Assembly: GCA_937927795.1 (NCBI GenBank)
Contig: CALBSF010000095.1
Location: 1 to 7,113 of the forward strand
From: an uncultured Rickettsiales bacterium
GTDB taxonomy: Bacteria; Pseudomonadota; Alphaproteobacteria; Rickettsiales; UBA1997
Direction of reading: 5' to 3'
Length of the DNA: 7,113 nucleotides
Both the position numbers and the translations under genes were made by a program. Positions within the stretch are counted from its first letter, which is position 1. The number at the start of each line of letters is the position of its first letter. The notes below the pieces were generated by a model. It ran no database searches. It was not told the DNA's origin and saw only the letters and a program-made list of their open reading frames with translations. Positions 1 through 5,787 of the stretch are shown in pieces.

Positions 1-1
1 T

Positions 2-64
2 CCACTTTTAGATCCTAGAGAATTATTAAGGCAAGACAGTTATAAAGTTAATAAAAATAAATAA
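2..64 (+). CDS. C-terminal tail of an unknown upstream gene (partial)
   Basis: Frame 2 is open from the left window edge to a TAA at 62-64, while the other two forward frames meet stops within the first 18 bases. The 20 visible residues start PLLDPRELLRQ and end in a lysine/asparagine-rich tail. The stop is one base before the ATG of the next gene, spacing typical of an operon. Too little is visible to name a family, and a 63-nt open stretch can arise by chance. Confidence 0.4.
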   Translation, partial: PLLDPRELLRQDSYKVNKNK

Positions 65-65
65 A

Positions 66-434
66 ATGAAAGAAAATCACTCAAGACCAAGAAATTTTAA
101 TAATAGAGAAGAAGGAAATTCTCATGATTCTAATTTACTTAAAATAGAACAAGAACATCGCCATGAAATACAACATCGCTATTTAGCGACTTATCGCTTA
201 GGGCAATTGCTTGGTTTAATTTACAATTTAGCGCTATTATTTTTAGTATATTTTTTAATTAAAAATGGCGAAAAAGAATTAGCATTTAAAATATTTGCTC
301 TAAACGCAGCAGTTATTGCCTTTACAATTTTAACTTTGTTGATTGATAAAAAACTTTTCTCAAGAAGAGTTGATAATAAAAGAAGAGGAAGATTTGATAA
401 TCGCAATAAAAATAATCGCGAAAAAAGTTTCTAA
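66..434 (+). CDS. Small two-helix membrane protein, DUF2335-like
   Basis: This 122-aa protein is of unknown function. Residues 1-45 are polar and charged, with a short E/H/R-rich helix (KIEQEHRHEIQHRY, about 26-39). Two hydrophobic segments follow at about 47-67 and 72-93, separated by a short loop (KNGEKE). The C-terminal tail from about 95 is strongly basic and Asn/Arg-rich. The order of a charged EHRHE helix, a GQ-containing first membrane segment, a short loop and a second membrane segment resembles DUF2335-type small inner-membrane proteins, which have no assigned function. That match is from memory of the family pattern only. Both ends are basic, so a hairpin with both termini in the cytoplasm is the likely topology. 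The ATG is one base after the upstream stop; no strong Shine-Dalgarno is seen, so translation may be coupled. A hairpin follows the stop. Confidence 0.7.
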   Translation: MKENHSRPRNFNNREEGNSHDSNLLKIEQEHRHEIQHRYLATYRLGQLLGLIYNLALLFLVYFLIKNGEKELAFKIFALNAAVIAFTILTLLIDKKLFSRRVDNKRRGRFDNRNKNNREKSF

Positions 435-446
435 ATAATATTTTTA

Positions 447-484
447 AAGGGTGATTTTAGTTTGTTATAAACTAAGACACCCTT
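447..484 (+). terminator. Stem-loop after the small membrane protein gene, possible terminator
   Basis: AAGGGTG (447-453) pairs with CACCCTT (478-484), and the stem continues through TTAGTTT (457-463) against AAACTAA (469-475). There is one bulged A, a G·T wobble and a GTTAT loop. It starts 12 bases after the stop codon. The downstream T-tract is weak (TTAGAATTT), so intrinsic termination on the + strand is plausible but not certain. The T5 run at 441-445 could serve as the tail in the minus direction. Confidence 0.5.
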
Positions 485-494
485 AGAATTTATG

Positions 495-540
495 TCCAAA
501 AAATAGAATTTACAACAAATGTGGTGGTGCATTTTTTGGA
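495..540. repeat. 10-bp perfect inverted repeat with a 26-nt spacer
   Basis: TCCAAAAAAT at 495-504 is exactly complementary to ATTTTTTGGA at 531-540. The spacer contains ATGTGGTGGTGC. No T-tract or gene context explains it. It could be a weak hairpin, the ends of a small decayed element, or chance in AT-rich DNA. Confidence 0.35.
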
Positions 541-583
541 TAAAATTTTTGCATAATTAAAAATTTGGGGTGATAATTTTATC

Positions 584-737
584 TTCAAACTCAAGCCTAA
601 ATCAAAGCCCAAGCTCAAGTCCTCGCAACCTAAATCCAAGTCTAAACCTAAACCTAAACCTAAACCTAAACCTAAACCTAAACCTAAACCTAAACTCTTA
701 TAACCCAAACCCGAATCCAAACTCTTATAACCCAAAC
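584..737. repeat. C/A-rich degenerate hexamer satellite with a perfect (CCTAAA)8 core
   Basis: Eight perfect tandem CCTAAA units lie at 647-694, preceded by TCTAAA at 641-646. The flanks (584-640 and 695-737) are C/A-rich with loosely six-base spacing, in forms such as CAAGCC, CCCAAA and TCCAAA. Strand asymmetry is strong: the + strand has almost no G between 646 and 737, so the minus strand is G/T-rich (TTTAGG)n. The 19-base unit AAACTCTTATAACCCAAAC occurs directly twice (692-710 and 719-737). Reading frames across it encode only dipeptide repeats (Leu-Asn on +, Leu-Gly on -), as a hexamer array must, and are not supported as genes. Copy number is likely to vary by replication slippage. Confidence 0.85.
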
Positions 738-830
738 TGTTATCTCGAGCGAAGCGAGAGATCTCATGAGTTCATCCGCTAGAGATCTCTCGTTTCGCTC
801 GAGATAACAGTTTGGGTTATAAGAGTTTGG
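717..830. repeat. Long imperfect palindrome (49-bp arms, 16-nt loop), dispersed-repeat family member 1
   Basis: Arms 717-765 and 782-830 are reverse complements except for one position (G754 opposite T793, a wobble pair). The loop 766-781 contains the small palindrome ATGAgtTCAT. The inner part of each arm is the core AAACTGTTATCTCGAGCG... (734-765). The outer part is the satellite unit AAACTCTTATAACCCAAAC, present inverted at 810-828. The core matches the hairpin at 6639-6696. No T-tract follows, so it is better viewed as a repeat element than as a terminator. It also lies just past the 3' end of the minus-strand 230-aa gene. Confidence 0.9.
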
Positions 831-900
831 GTTTAGATCTATAGCATATCCCTAAACGATTGACACTTTTTAACTTCAATATTTTGCTTTTGATCTTCAC

Positions 901-1593
901 TTAAAAATGCTGCATCTGTATTTTTGCTAATGGTTCTGCGGTTGCATCTCCGGCGATTCCAGCGGGTCTGCTAAAAGATACTTCGTCAATTTTTCTTTTT
1001 GTTCCAGAAAAAATTTCTAGTAATTCTTCACGCTCAACTCCGTCAGAAAGAGTTCTATCTTTAACTAGATTGCGATCAAATATTTTTTCTATAATTTTCT
1101 TTGAATCTTCTTCTGCTAAATCTCTGGCTGCACCTCTATTTGGTGAAGCAAGAATTTCATCTTTTTTTTCTTCCATTACTCGTGTTGCAATGTCTCCTGC
1201 AAAGTCTAGCCAAACATCAATTTCTCCACTATCATTCATGCCCTTTACAACCTCAAGATCATCTATTACTGCTTTTTTTTCAGCAAAACCAACCGCTTTT
1301 TTTAATAAGCTAACTCCTGCTGCAATAGCTCCTCCAAGTATTGGAATGGCTCCAACTCCATTTTCCGCTACTCCAAGAGAACTAGAGGCAATTCCAGATT
1401 TTGGGTCAAAGCGAGGAGTTATCTGGCCTTGAGTTAGTAAGCCAGAAATTTCTCCAACGATTTTGCCGTGGAAAGCGATTAGTTTTTTTGCTTGCTGTCT
1501 AGCATTTTCATCATTTCCCAAGTCGTAATTTTTAGCAACCCAGTCAACTGTAGCAATAAATGATCGATGTTGGTTTTTAGAATCTTCGGACAT
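901..1593 (-). CDS. Unrecognised 230-aa protein with a Gly/Ala-rich hydrophobic segment, probably frameshifted at its C-terminus
   Basis: I do not recognise this family. Residues 1-60 are mixed charged helix-like sequence. Residues about 79-97 (GVGAIPILGGAIAAGVSLL) form a Gly/Ala-rich hydrophobic segment with small-residue spacing like a glycine zipper, which could insert in or associate with a membrane. The rest (about 104-205) is charged and probably helical. There is no N-terminal signal peptide. The ATG lies 18 nt downstream of the pal stop on the same strand, so co-transcription with pal is likely; no clear Shine-Dalgarno precedes it. The last six residues (IQMQHF) look unnatural. Adding one base in the A5 run (plus strand T5, 921-925) after Lys224 opens a different C-terminus of 27 residues beginning NTDAAFLSEDQKQNIEVKK and ending at a TAG at 839-841, which would give a 251-aa protein. 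The gene may therefore be a recent frameshift mutant or contain a sequencing error. Confidence 0.75.
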   Translation of the reverse strand: MSEDSKNQHRSFIATVDWVAKNYDLGNDENARQQAKKLIAFHGKIVGEISGLLTQGQITPRFDPKSGIASSSLGVAENGVGAIPILGGAIAAGVSLLKKAVGFAEKKAVIDDLEVVKGMNDSGEIDVWLDFAGDIATRVMEEKKDEILASPNRGAARDLAEEDSKKIIEKIFDRNLVKDRTLSDGVEREELLEIFSGTKRKIDEVSFSRPAGIAGDATAEPLAKIQMQHF

Positions 1594-1611
1594 ATTTTAT
1601 AAATTTTAATT

Positions 1612-2157
1612 CTAGTTAACCACAGTTACCGCGCGTCTATTTTTAACCATAGACTCTTCATTATTACCAAAAAATGCCGGACGTTCTTTGCCATAAGAAA
1701 CGGTTTTTATTTTTAAAGCATCAACGCCATTAGTGATCAAGAATTTTTTAACTGCATTGGCTCTTTTTTCGCCTAAAGCAATGTTATATTCGCGAGTTCC
1801 TCTTTCGTCGCAATGTCCTTCAACAATTACTTTAATTGACGGGTCGCTTTTTAACCATTCAGCTTGAGTTGTAAGAATTTTTTTCGATTCATCGCTTAAG
1901 TCAGTAGAATCATAGCTAAAAAATACACGGTCTTGAACTTCAACTTCTTCGGCTTTTGCTGCTGCAGCTTCTTGTGCTTGTTTGTCTAGAAGTGCCGCTT
2001 GTTGTTCGTCAGCTAGAGTTTGGTAAGCTTGTTGCTGTTCTTGTCTTAATTTCTCATTTTGCTCAGATAATACTGTCTCATTTTCTTTTTGAGATGACTT
2101 GCTTTTGCAAGAAAATACGGAAAATATTAATGCGATGATTAGTAATTTTTTTAGCAT
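1612..2157 (-). CDS. pal: Pal, peptidoglycan-associated outer-membrane lipoprotein
   Basis: This is the lipoprotein of the Tol-Pal system, which anchors the outer membrane to peptidoglycan and helps envelope constriction at division. The 181-aa product begins MLKKLLIIALIFSVFSC, a lipoprotein signal peptide with the acylated Cys at 17; Phe at -2 of the lipobox is unusual. A Gln/Glu/Ala-rich, probably coiled linker spans about 30-72. An OmpA-like peptidoglycan-binding domain covers about 77-180, with the signature GHCDERGTREYN, Asp117 and Arg132 at the expected diaminopimelate-binding positions, and the C-terminal NRRAVTVV. The start at 2157 is chosen over an upstream TTG at 2238 because the signal peptide begins there and AAGAGGT lies 7 nt before it. 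The usual tolB and cpoB neighbours are absent: a divergent orphan gene lies upstream and an orphan gene 18 nt downstream. Confidence 0.95.
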   Translation of the reverse strand: MLKKLLIIALIFSVFSCKSKSSQKENETVLSEQNEKLRQEQQQAYQTLADEQQAALLDKQAQEAAAAKAEEVEVQDRVFFSYDSTDLSDESKKILTTQAEWLKSDPSIKVIVEGHCDERGTREYNIALGEKRANAVKKFLITNGVDALKIKTVSYGKERPAFFGNNEESMVKNRRAVTVVN

Positions 2158-2164
2158 TGTTAAA

Positions 2165-2169
2165 CCTCT
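2165..2169 (-). promoter_or_regulatory. Ribosome binding site of pal
   Basis: The minus strand reads AGAGG here, 7 nt before the ATG at 2157-2155. It is the clearest Shine-Dalgarno in the window, and it decides the pal start in favour of this ATG rather than the upstream in-frame TTG. Confidence 0.7.
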
Positions 2170-2210
2170 TGATTTTTTGTAAAAAAGAAATGACACTTCT
2201 TTTATGTATG

Positions 2211-2238
2211 ATTTTGATTTTAAAAAAATAATCGTCAA
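2211..2238 (-). promoter_or_regulatory. Candidate pal promoter
   Basis: On the minus strand TTGACG (2238-2233) matches five of six bases of the -35 consensus. CAAAAT (2216-2211), after a 16-bp spacer, is a four-of-six match to -10. It would give a 5' leader of roughly 45 nt before pal. The TTG of this -35 box is also the first codon of an in-frame N-terminal extension of pal, which makes that extension improbable. In AT-rich DNA such matches are common, so support is modest. Confidence 0.3.
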
Positions 2239-2293
2239 GTTAAAACAAACATTTAGTTTGATTTTTTGATTGGTTGTATAAGTGTTTTAAACT

Positions 2294-4711
2294 ATGATTC
2301 CAATTCGCACTCCAGCACCAGCGCCGGCACCAACGCCAGCTCCAGCTCCAGCACCAACTCCTCCTGTTGCGCAACAAACTGATGCTAAAATTTTAGAAGG
2401 AGTAATTGGTGATATAAAAGATCATTTTTCTCGAAATTATGCGGCCGCTTGTTCTGATCCAAAAGCTGTTGTGTATTTGGAGGAAAGGTTAAGGCAAGAA
2501 GCTAGGCTTGGTGGGCCTCAAAGAGCCGCGCGATTCTATAGATATGTAGAAGAGCTTGGTGATGGTGTAAAGCGCACCCAAGTTCAAAAACAAAATGTTG
2601 ACGCACAAAGAGCGTGGGTTAGAAAATATCAAAATGGCGAAATTGATGCTGTTGGAGCGGGTTCCAAAAGAGCCTCTGACACCAGAAGAATCATGCCTTA
2701 TACTGGGCAGGGTGCTTTGCATGAATATGATAGCAGAGTTCCTTTGGATAATTTTGTTGGCAAGGGATATCCAGCCAATCTTGCAAGAATTCGCAATAGC
2801 TCTCTTGATGCAATGCCAAGAGGTGCGCCTTCTAGAAGATATTTAGATGATCTAGATTATGCCGCAAATCAAGTTACAAGAAGTCTGGCGCTTGGTAATA
2901 ATGTGATGCAAGATTTGTTACTTGGCAAATATCATGGTGGCAAAGAAAGTGATGCGTTGACTGATTTCGAGCAGAAAATTGAGGCGATAAATCAGGGGCC
3001 AACCAAAGTTGAGAGATCTTTAAGAGCATTGCAAGAGTCTATGAGTGCTCCTGTTAGAGCTTTAACGAGAGGATTGCTTTACGATAAAGATCCGTCAAGA
3101 GACTCAAGATTGAGCAATTTTAGGCATTATGCTGCTGATTTAGCTAGTAACAATCCAGCTCTTTATTTAAATCAAGATCAAGCAGGCATTCTTGCATCTC
3201 AGATGTCTTTATCTGATATTTATAGAAGGCTTGTTTATAGTGGTGTTAATGGCCCCATCACTCAAGGTCAATTTGAGACTCTCTTTCAAGATATAATGGA
3301 TAAAATTAAGGCTGCACCAGAAAATCAAAATGCAGCTCGCAAAGAAATAATCAAGAAACTAGATGATACGGTTGCAAGTATTAGTAAAAGCGTTACAGAT
3401 AGAATTAATCAAGATGTTGCTGAGGGAAATAATGCTTTTCCTATGCATATGATGAGAGGTTTGTTGTTGTTAAGTCCTTTTTGCGGTTTTGCAATATTGC
3501 CACAAATTGCAGGCTTTATGTTTGGTCCTATATTTTCAGGCGCTGATTTAGCTCATGCCTTTGGTGACATTGCTGGCAATGTGCCAGTTTTTGGACAGGT
3601 TGCTAGTGCCGTGCATCTTGATGATTTAATTACTTTGGTTTTGGATAATTTTCCTATTATTAGCCAATTAATGGATTTTTTAACGGATATTCTGCAATCT
3701 GGGTTGTTTGAAGATTTTTCTCATCTTGTTTCGCCATTGCTTTCATCGCCATTAATAGAAGTTTTTGCTGGAGTTGCTTTCGCAATGACAGGAGTTGAGC
3801 CTTCAATTGACAGATATGAGACAACACAAAAAACCATCAAAGATGCTAGAGAAAAGTTAGGAATAAAGCATGCTGGATTGATTAAAGACCTTGACGAATC
3901 AGATCAAAAAGCAGCAGCAGAGTTTGCGCAGACAAAATATGGATATATGAAAACTGCAAATAAGCGCGCAAGATGTGCTGAATTTTTAAGTTTTCTTCGT
4001 GATTCAAATGGTGGAAATGATGGATTTTTAGATGCACTTAAAATTGTGTTACAAGGCGCTGGCGATGAGTCAGCAGAAGAAATATTATCGGATTTATTTG
4101 GTGGAGCAAAAGTTAGATCATCAGAAACGACATTGAATGCATTTTCTGCCTTTATAGCGCTTTTAGATCGTCAAATAGCAGAAGATTTAGTGCCTGCTTT
4201 GCCGGCAGGATACAGCAATGCTGATTTGAAAGAAAGGCAGTCTTTAGTGCAAGATGAGTATGATGCTCTTCATATTCTTGATGCAGATGAAGTATTTAGG
4301 CTTAGAAAAGAAGCGATTAACAATATGAATCCTGCAAAGAAAAATCATTTTATTCAAGAAATTTCATCTGCAGTGGCTGGCTCTTCAGGAATGCATTTAG
4401 CGCAAGAAGGAAATAAAATTTTAGATGGTCAATTTGCTTGCGAAGTTGCTAAAGCTAAATTTGGAATTAATCTTGATAATTTTTGTAGATCTCACGCGGC
4501 AGTTGGTGGTAAAGATGTTGGTTTGGCTTTAGAAAGAGAGGTGATTTCCCTTGAAGTTGGTGAGGCAATTAGAGGAACTGCGCAAGCCTTTAATTTTTGT
4601 CGCGCCCCTCAAAACAGAGCTGTTCCATCAGCATCGCCAAAGCCACAGCCTTATGAAGTGAAGCAGCCTATTTATAATAATCCTCCACCTTTGCAGGCGG
4701 TTACTGTTTAA
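2294..4711 (+). CDS. Large unrecognised protein (805 aa) with Pro-Ala N-terminus, hydrophobic centre and Pro/Tyr tail
   Basis: I do not recognise this family and assign no function. Residues 6-24 are a Pro-Ala/Thr repeat (TPAPAPAPTPAP...). About 30-375 is charged and mainly helix-like, with many Arg/Asp pairs. About 384-416 is strongly hydrophobic (core RGLLLLSPFCGFAILPQIAGF), and 430-500 is moderately hydrophobic, so the centre could enter or contact a membrane. About 505-770 is charged and helix-like. Residues 771-805 form a proline-rich tail with the tyrosine motif QPIYNNPPP (791-799). There is no N-terminal signal peptide or lipobox. The reading frame is intact, with residue use typical of a real protein. 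The ATG at 2294 has no clear Shine-Dalgarno. It is divergent from pal and 11 nt ahead of rnd, so it probably heads an operon with rnd and tpiA. A secreted effector or a membrane-associated structural protein are both possible; neither is demonstrated. Confidence 0.85.
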   Translation: MIPIRTPAPAPAPTPAPAPAPTPPVAQQTDAKILEGVIGDIKDHFSRNYAAACSDPKAVVYLEERLRQEARLGGPQRAARFYRYVEELGDGVKRTQVQKQNVDAQRAWVRKYQNGEIDAVGAGSKRASDTRRIMPYTGQGALHEYDSRVPLDNFVGKGYPANLARIRNSSLDAMPRGAPSRRYLDDLDYAANQVTRSLALGNNVMQDLLLGKYHGGKESDALTDFEQKIEAINQGPTKVERSLRALQESMSAPVRALTRGLLYDKDPSRDSRLSNFRHYAADLASNNPALYLNQDQAGILASQMSLSDIYRRLVYSGVNGPITQGQFETLFQDIMDKIKAAPENQNAARKEIIKKLDDTVASISKSVTDRINQDVAEGNNAFPMHMMRGLLLLSPFCGFAILPQIAGFMFGPIFSGADLAHAFGDIAGNVPVFGQVASAVHLDDLITLVLDNFPIISQLMDFLTDILQSGLFEDFSHLVSPLLSSPLIEVFAGVAFAMTGVEPSIDRYETTQKTIKDAREKLGIKHAGLIKDLDESDQKAAAEFAQTKYGYMKTANKRARCAEFLSFLRDSNGGNDGFLDALKIVLQGAGDESAEEILSDLFGGAKVRSSETTLNAFSAFIALLDRQIAEDLVPALPAGYSNADLKERQSLVQDEYDALHILDADEVFRLRKEAINNMNPAKKNHFIQEISSAVAGSSGMHLAQEGNKILDGQFACEVAKAKFGINLDNFCRSHAAVGGKDVGLALEREVISLEVGEAIRGTAQAFNFCRAPQNRAVPSASPKPQPYEVKQPIYNNPPPLQAVTV

Positions 4712-4722
4712 CAATTAAAGTG

Positions 4723-5787
4723 ATGAATTATTATATTAACACCAACGACAAATTGCAAAATGTGCTTGCTTTAATAAGGCAGGCAAAGATAGTGGCGCTT
4801 GATACTGAATTTACTAGAGAAACCACTTACTATCCAATTCTTTCTTTGATTCAAGTTGCAATTGTAAATTTAGAAGAAAAGAAGGAAATATTTTTGATTG
4901 ACTGCTTGTGCAATCTTGATTTATCTGATTTCTTTCAAATTATTCATGATAAAGAAATTGTAAAAATTTTGCACTCGCCATTGCAAGATTTACAAATTTT
5001 TTATCAACATTCAAATTTGATTCCACAAAATGTTTTTGATACTCAAATTATGGGTAACTTTTGTGATTTTGGTTTTAATTTAGGATATTCAGACATAGTA
5101 GAAAAATTATTCGATCAAAAGCTCGATAAAAAGCAGCAACGAAGCGATTGGCAAAAAAGACCACTAAGTGAAAGGCAAATTGAATATGCGATGTTGGATG
5201 TGGCTTTTTTGCAAGAAATTTATGAGATTTTTTTGGATAAATTAATTGAAAGTCAAAGATTAAATTGGTGTTTAGAAGAGATGGATCTTTTTATTCAAAA
5301 AGCTTTATTTAGAAAAGACGAAGTAATTTATAAAGACTTTTCTTTTAGAGGAAAAACTCCAATTGAAACCTCGCAAATCAAGCTAATGGCGCTTTGGAGA
5401 GAAAAATGGGCGCAAAAAATTAATGTTCCAAAAAGACATTTAATTAAGGATGAAGAAATAGAAAAAATTGTGATGAAAAAAAATTGTCACCTAGAGTTCA
5501 CTGACGAAATGCTTGGTGAAATTTATGAGATTGTAAGCTGTGATTTAGAGGTAATTAAGCAGGATGATTTCAACTATTTTATGAGTGAAAAACAAAAAAG
5601 AATCTTTAATCAGGCAAAAGAAATTGTGGCAAAAATTGCAGAACAAGAAAATATAAAACAGCAATTTTTACTTACAAATATCGATTTAAAAGATATAATT
5701 CTCAAGAATGAATTTGACGCAAAAATTGCTAATGGCTGGCGCGGTGAATTGCTTTTACTTGAATTAAAAAAATTAATAAATTTATGA
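4723..5787 (+). CDS. rnd: Ribonuclease D (3'-5' exoribonuclease, DEDD family with HRDC domain)
   Basis: RNase D trims the 3' ends of tRNA precursors and other small stable RNAs in the cytoplasm using two metal ions. Numbered from the GTG at 4720 (355 aa), Exo I is LDTEF with Asp28 and Glu30. Exo II is HSPLQDLQIF with Asp90. Exo III is the block SDWQKRPLSERQIEYAMLD with Tyr156 and Asp160, so the full DEDDy catalytic set is present. An HRDC-type RNA-binding region follows from about 206, recognisable in LWREKWAQKINVPKRHLIKDEEI. Length is close to the usual 375 or so residues. GTG at 4720 and ATG at 4723 are adjacent in frame; I take the ATG (354 aa). The gene starts 11 nt after the orphan gene's stop and overlaps tpiA by ATGA, suggesting translational coupling. 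Confidence 0.95.
   Translation: MNYYINTNDKLQNVLALIRQAKIVALDTEFTRETTYYPILSLIQVAIVNLEEKKEIFLIDCLCNLDLSDFFQIIHDKEIVKILHSPLQDLQIFYQHSNLIPQNVFDTQIMGNFCDFGFNLGYSDIVEKLFDQKLDKKQQRSDWQKRPLSERQIEYAMLDVAFLQEIYEIFLDKLIESQRLNWCLEEMDLFIQKALFRKDEVIYKDFSFRGKTPIETSQIKLMALWREKWAQKINVPKRHLIKDEEIEKIVMKKNCHLEFTDEMLGEIYEIVSCDLEVIKQDDFNYFMSEKQKRIFNQAKEIVAKIAEQENIKQQFLLTNIDLKDIILKNEFDAKIANGWRGELLLLELKKLINL

Noticed and set aside
490..735. Minus-strand open frame with Leu-Gly repeats ending KKCTTTFVVNSIFWT
   Set aside because: This is the other strand of the same satellite; dipeptide repeats follow from a six-base array. The tail could be a decayed fragment, but nothing identifies it.
570..782. Forward open frame with a GTG start preceded by GGG, encoding Leu-Asn and Asn-Pro repeats
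   Set aside because: Its content is simply the hexamer satellite and the palindrome translated. It runs into the hairpin, and there is no independent sign of a protein.
584..830. CRISPR array
   Set aside because: The repeats are contiguous six-base units with no unique spacers, and no cas genes are nearby.
2158..2238. 27-residue N-terminal extension of Pal from a TTG start
   Set aside because: It would bury the lipoprotein signal peptide, lacks a good Shine-Dalgarno, and its TTG coincides with a -35-like TTGACG. The ATG at 2157 has AGAGG at proper spacing.
2258..2282. Possible promoter for the 805-aa gene (TTGATT ... TATAAG)
   Set aside because: The spacing between the boxes is only 13 bp, too short for a standard sigma-70 promoter, and the -10 box would end only 11 bp before the ATG.
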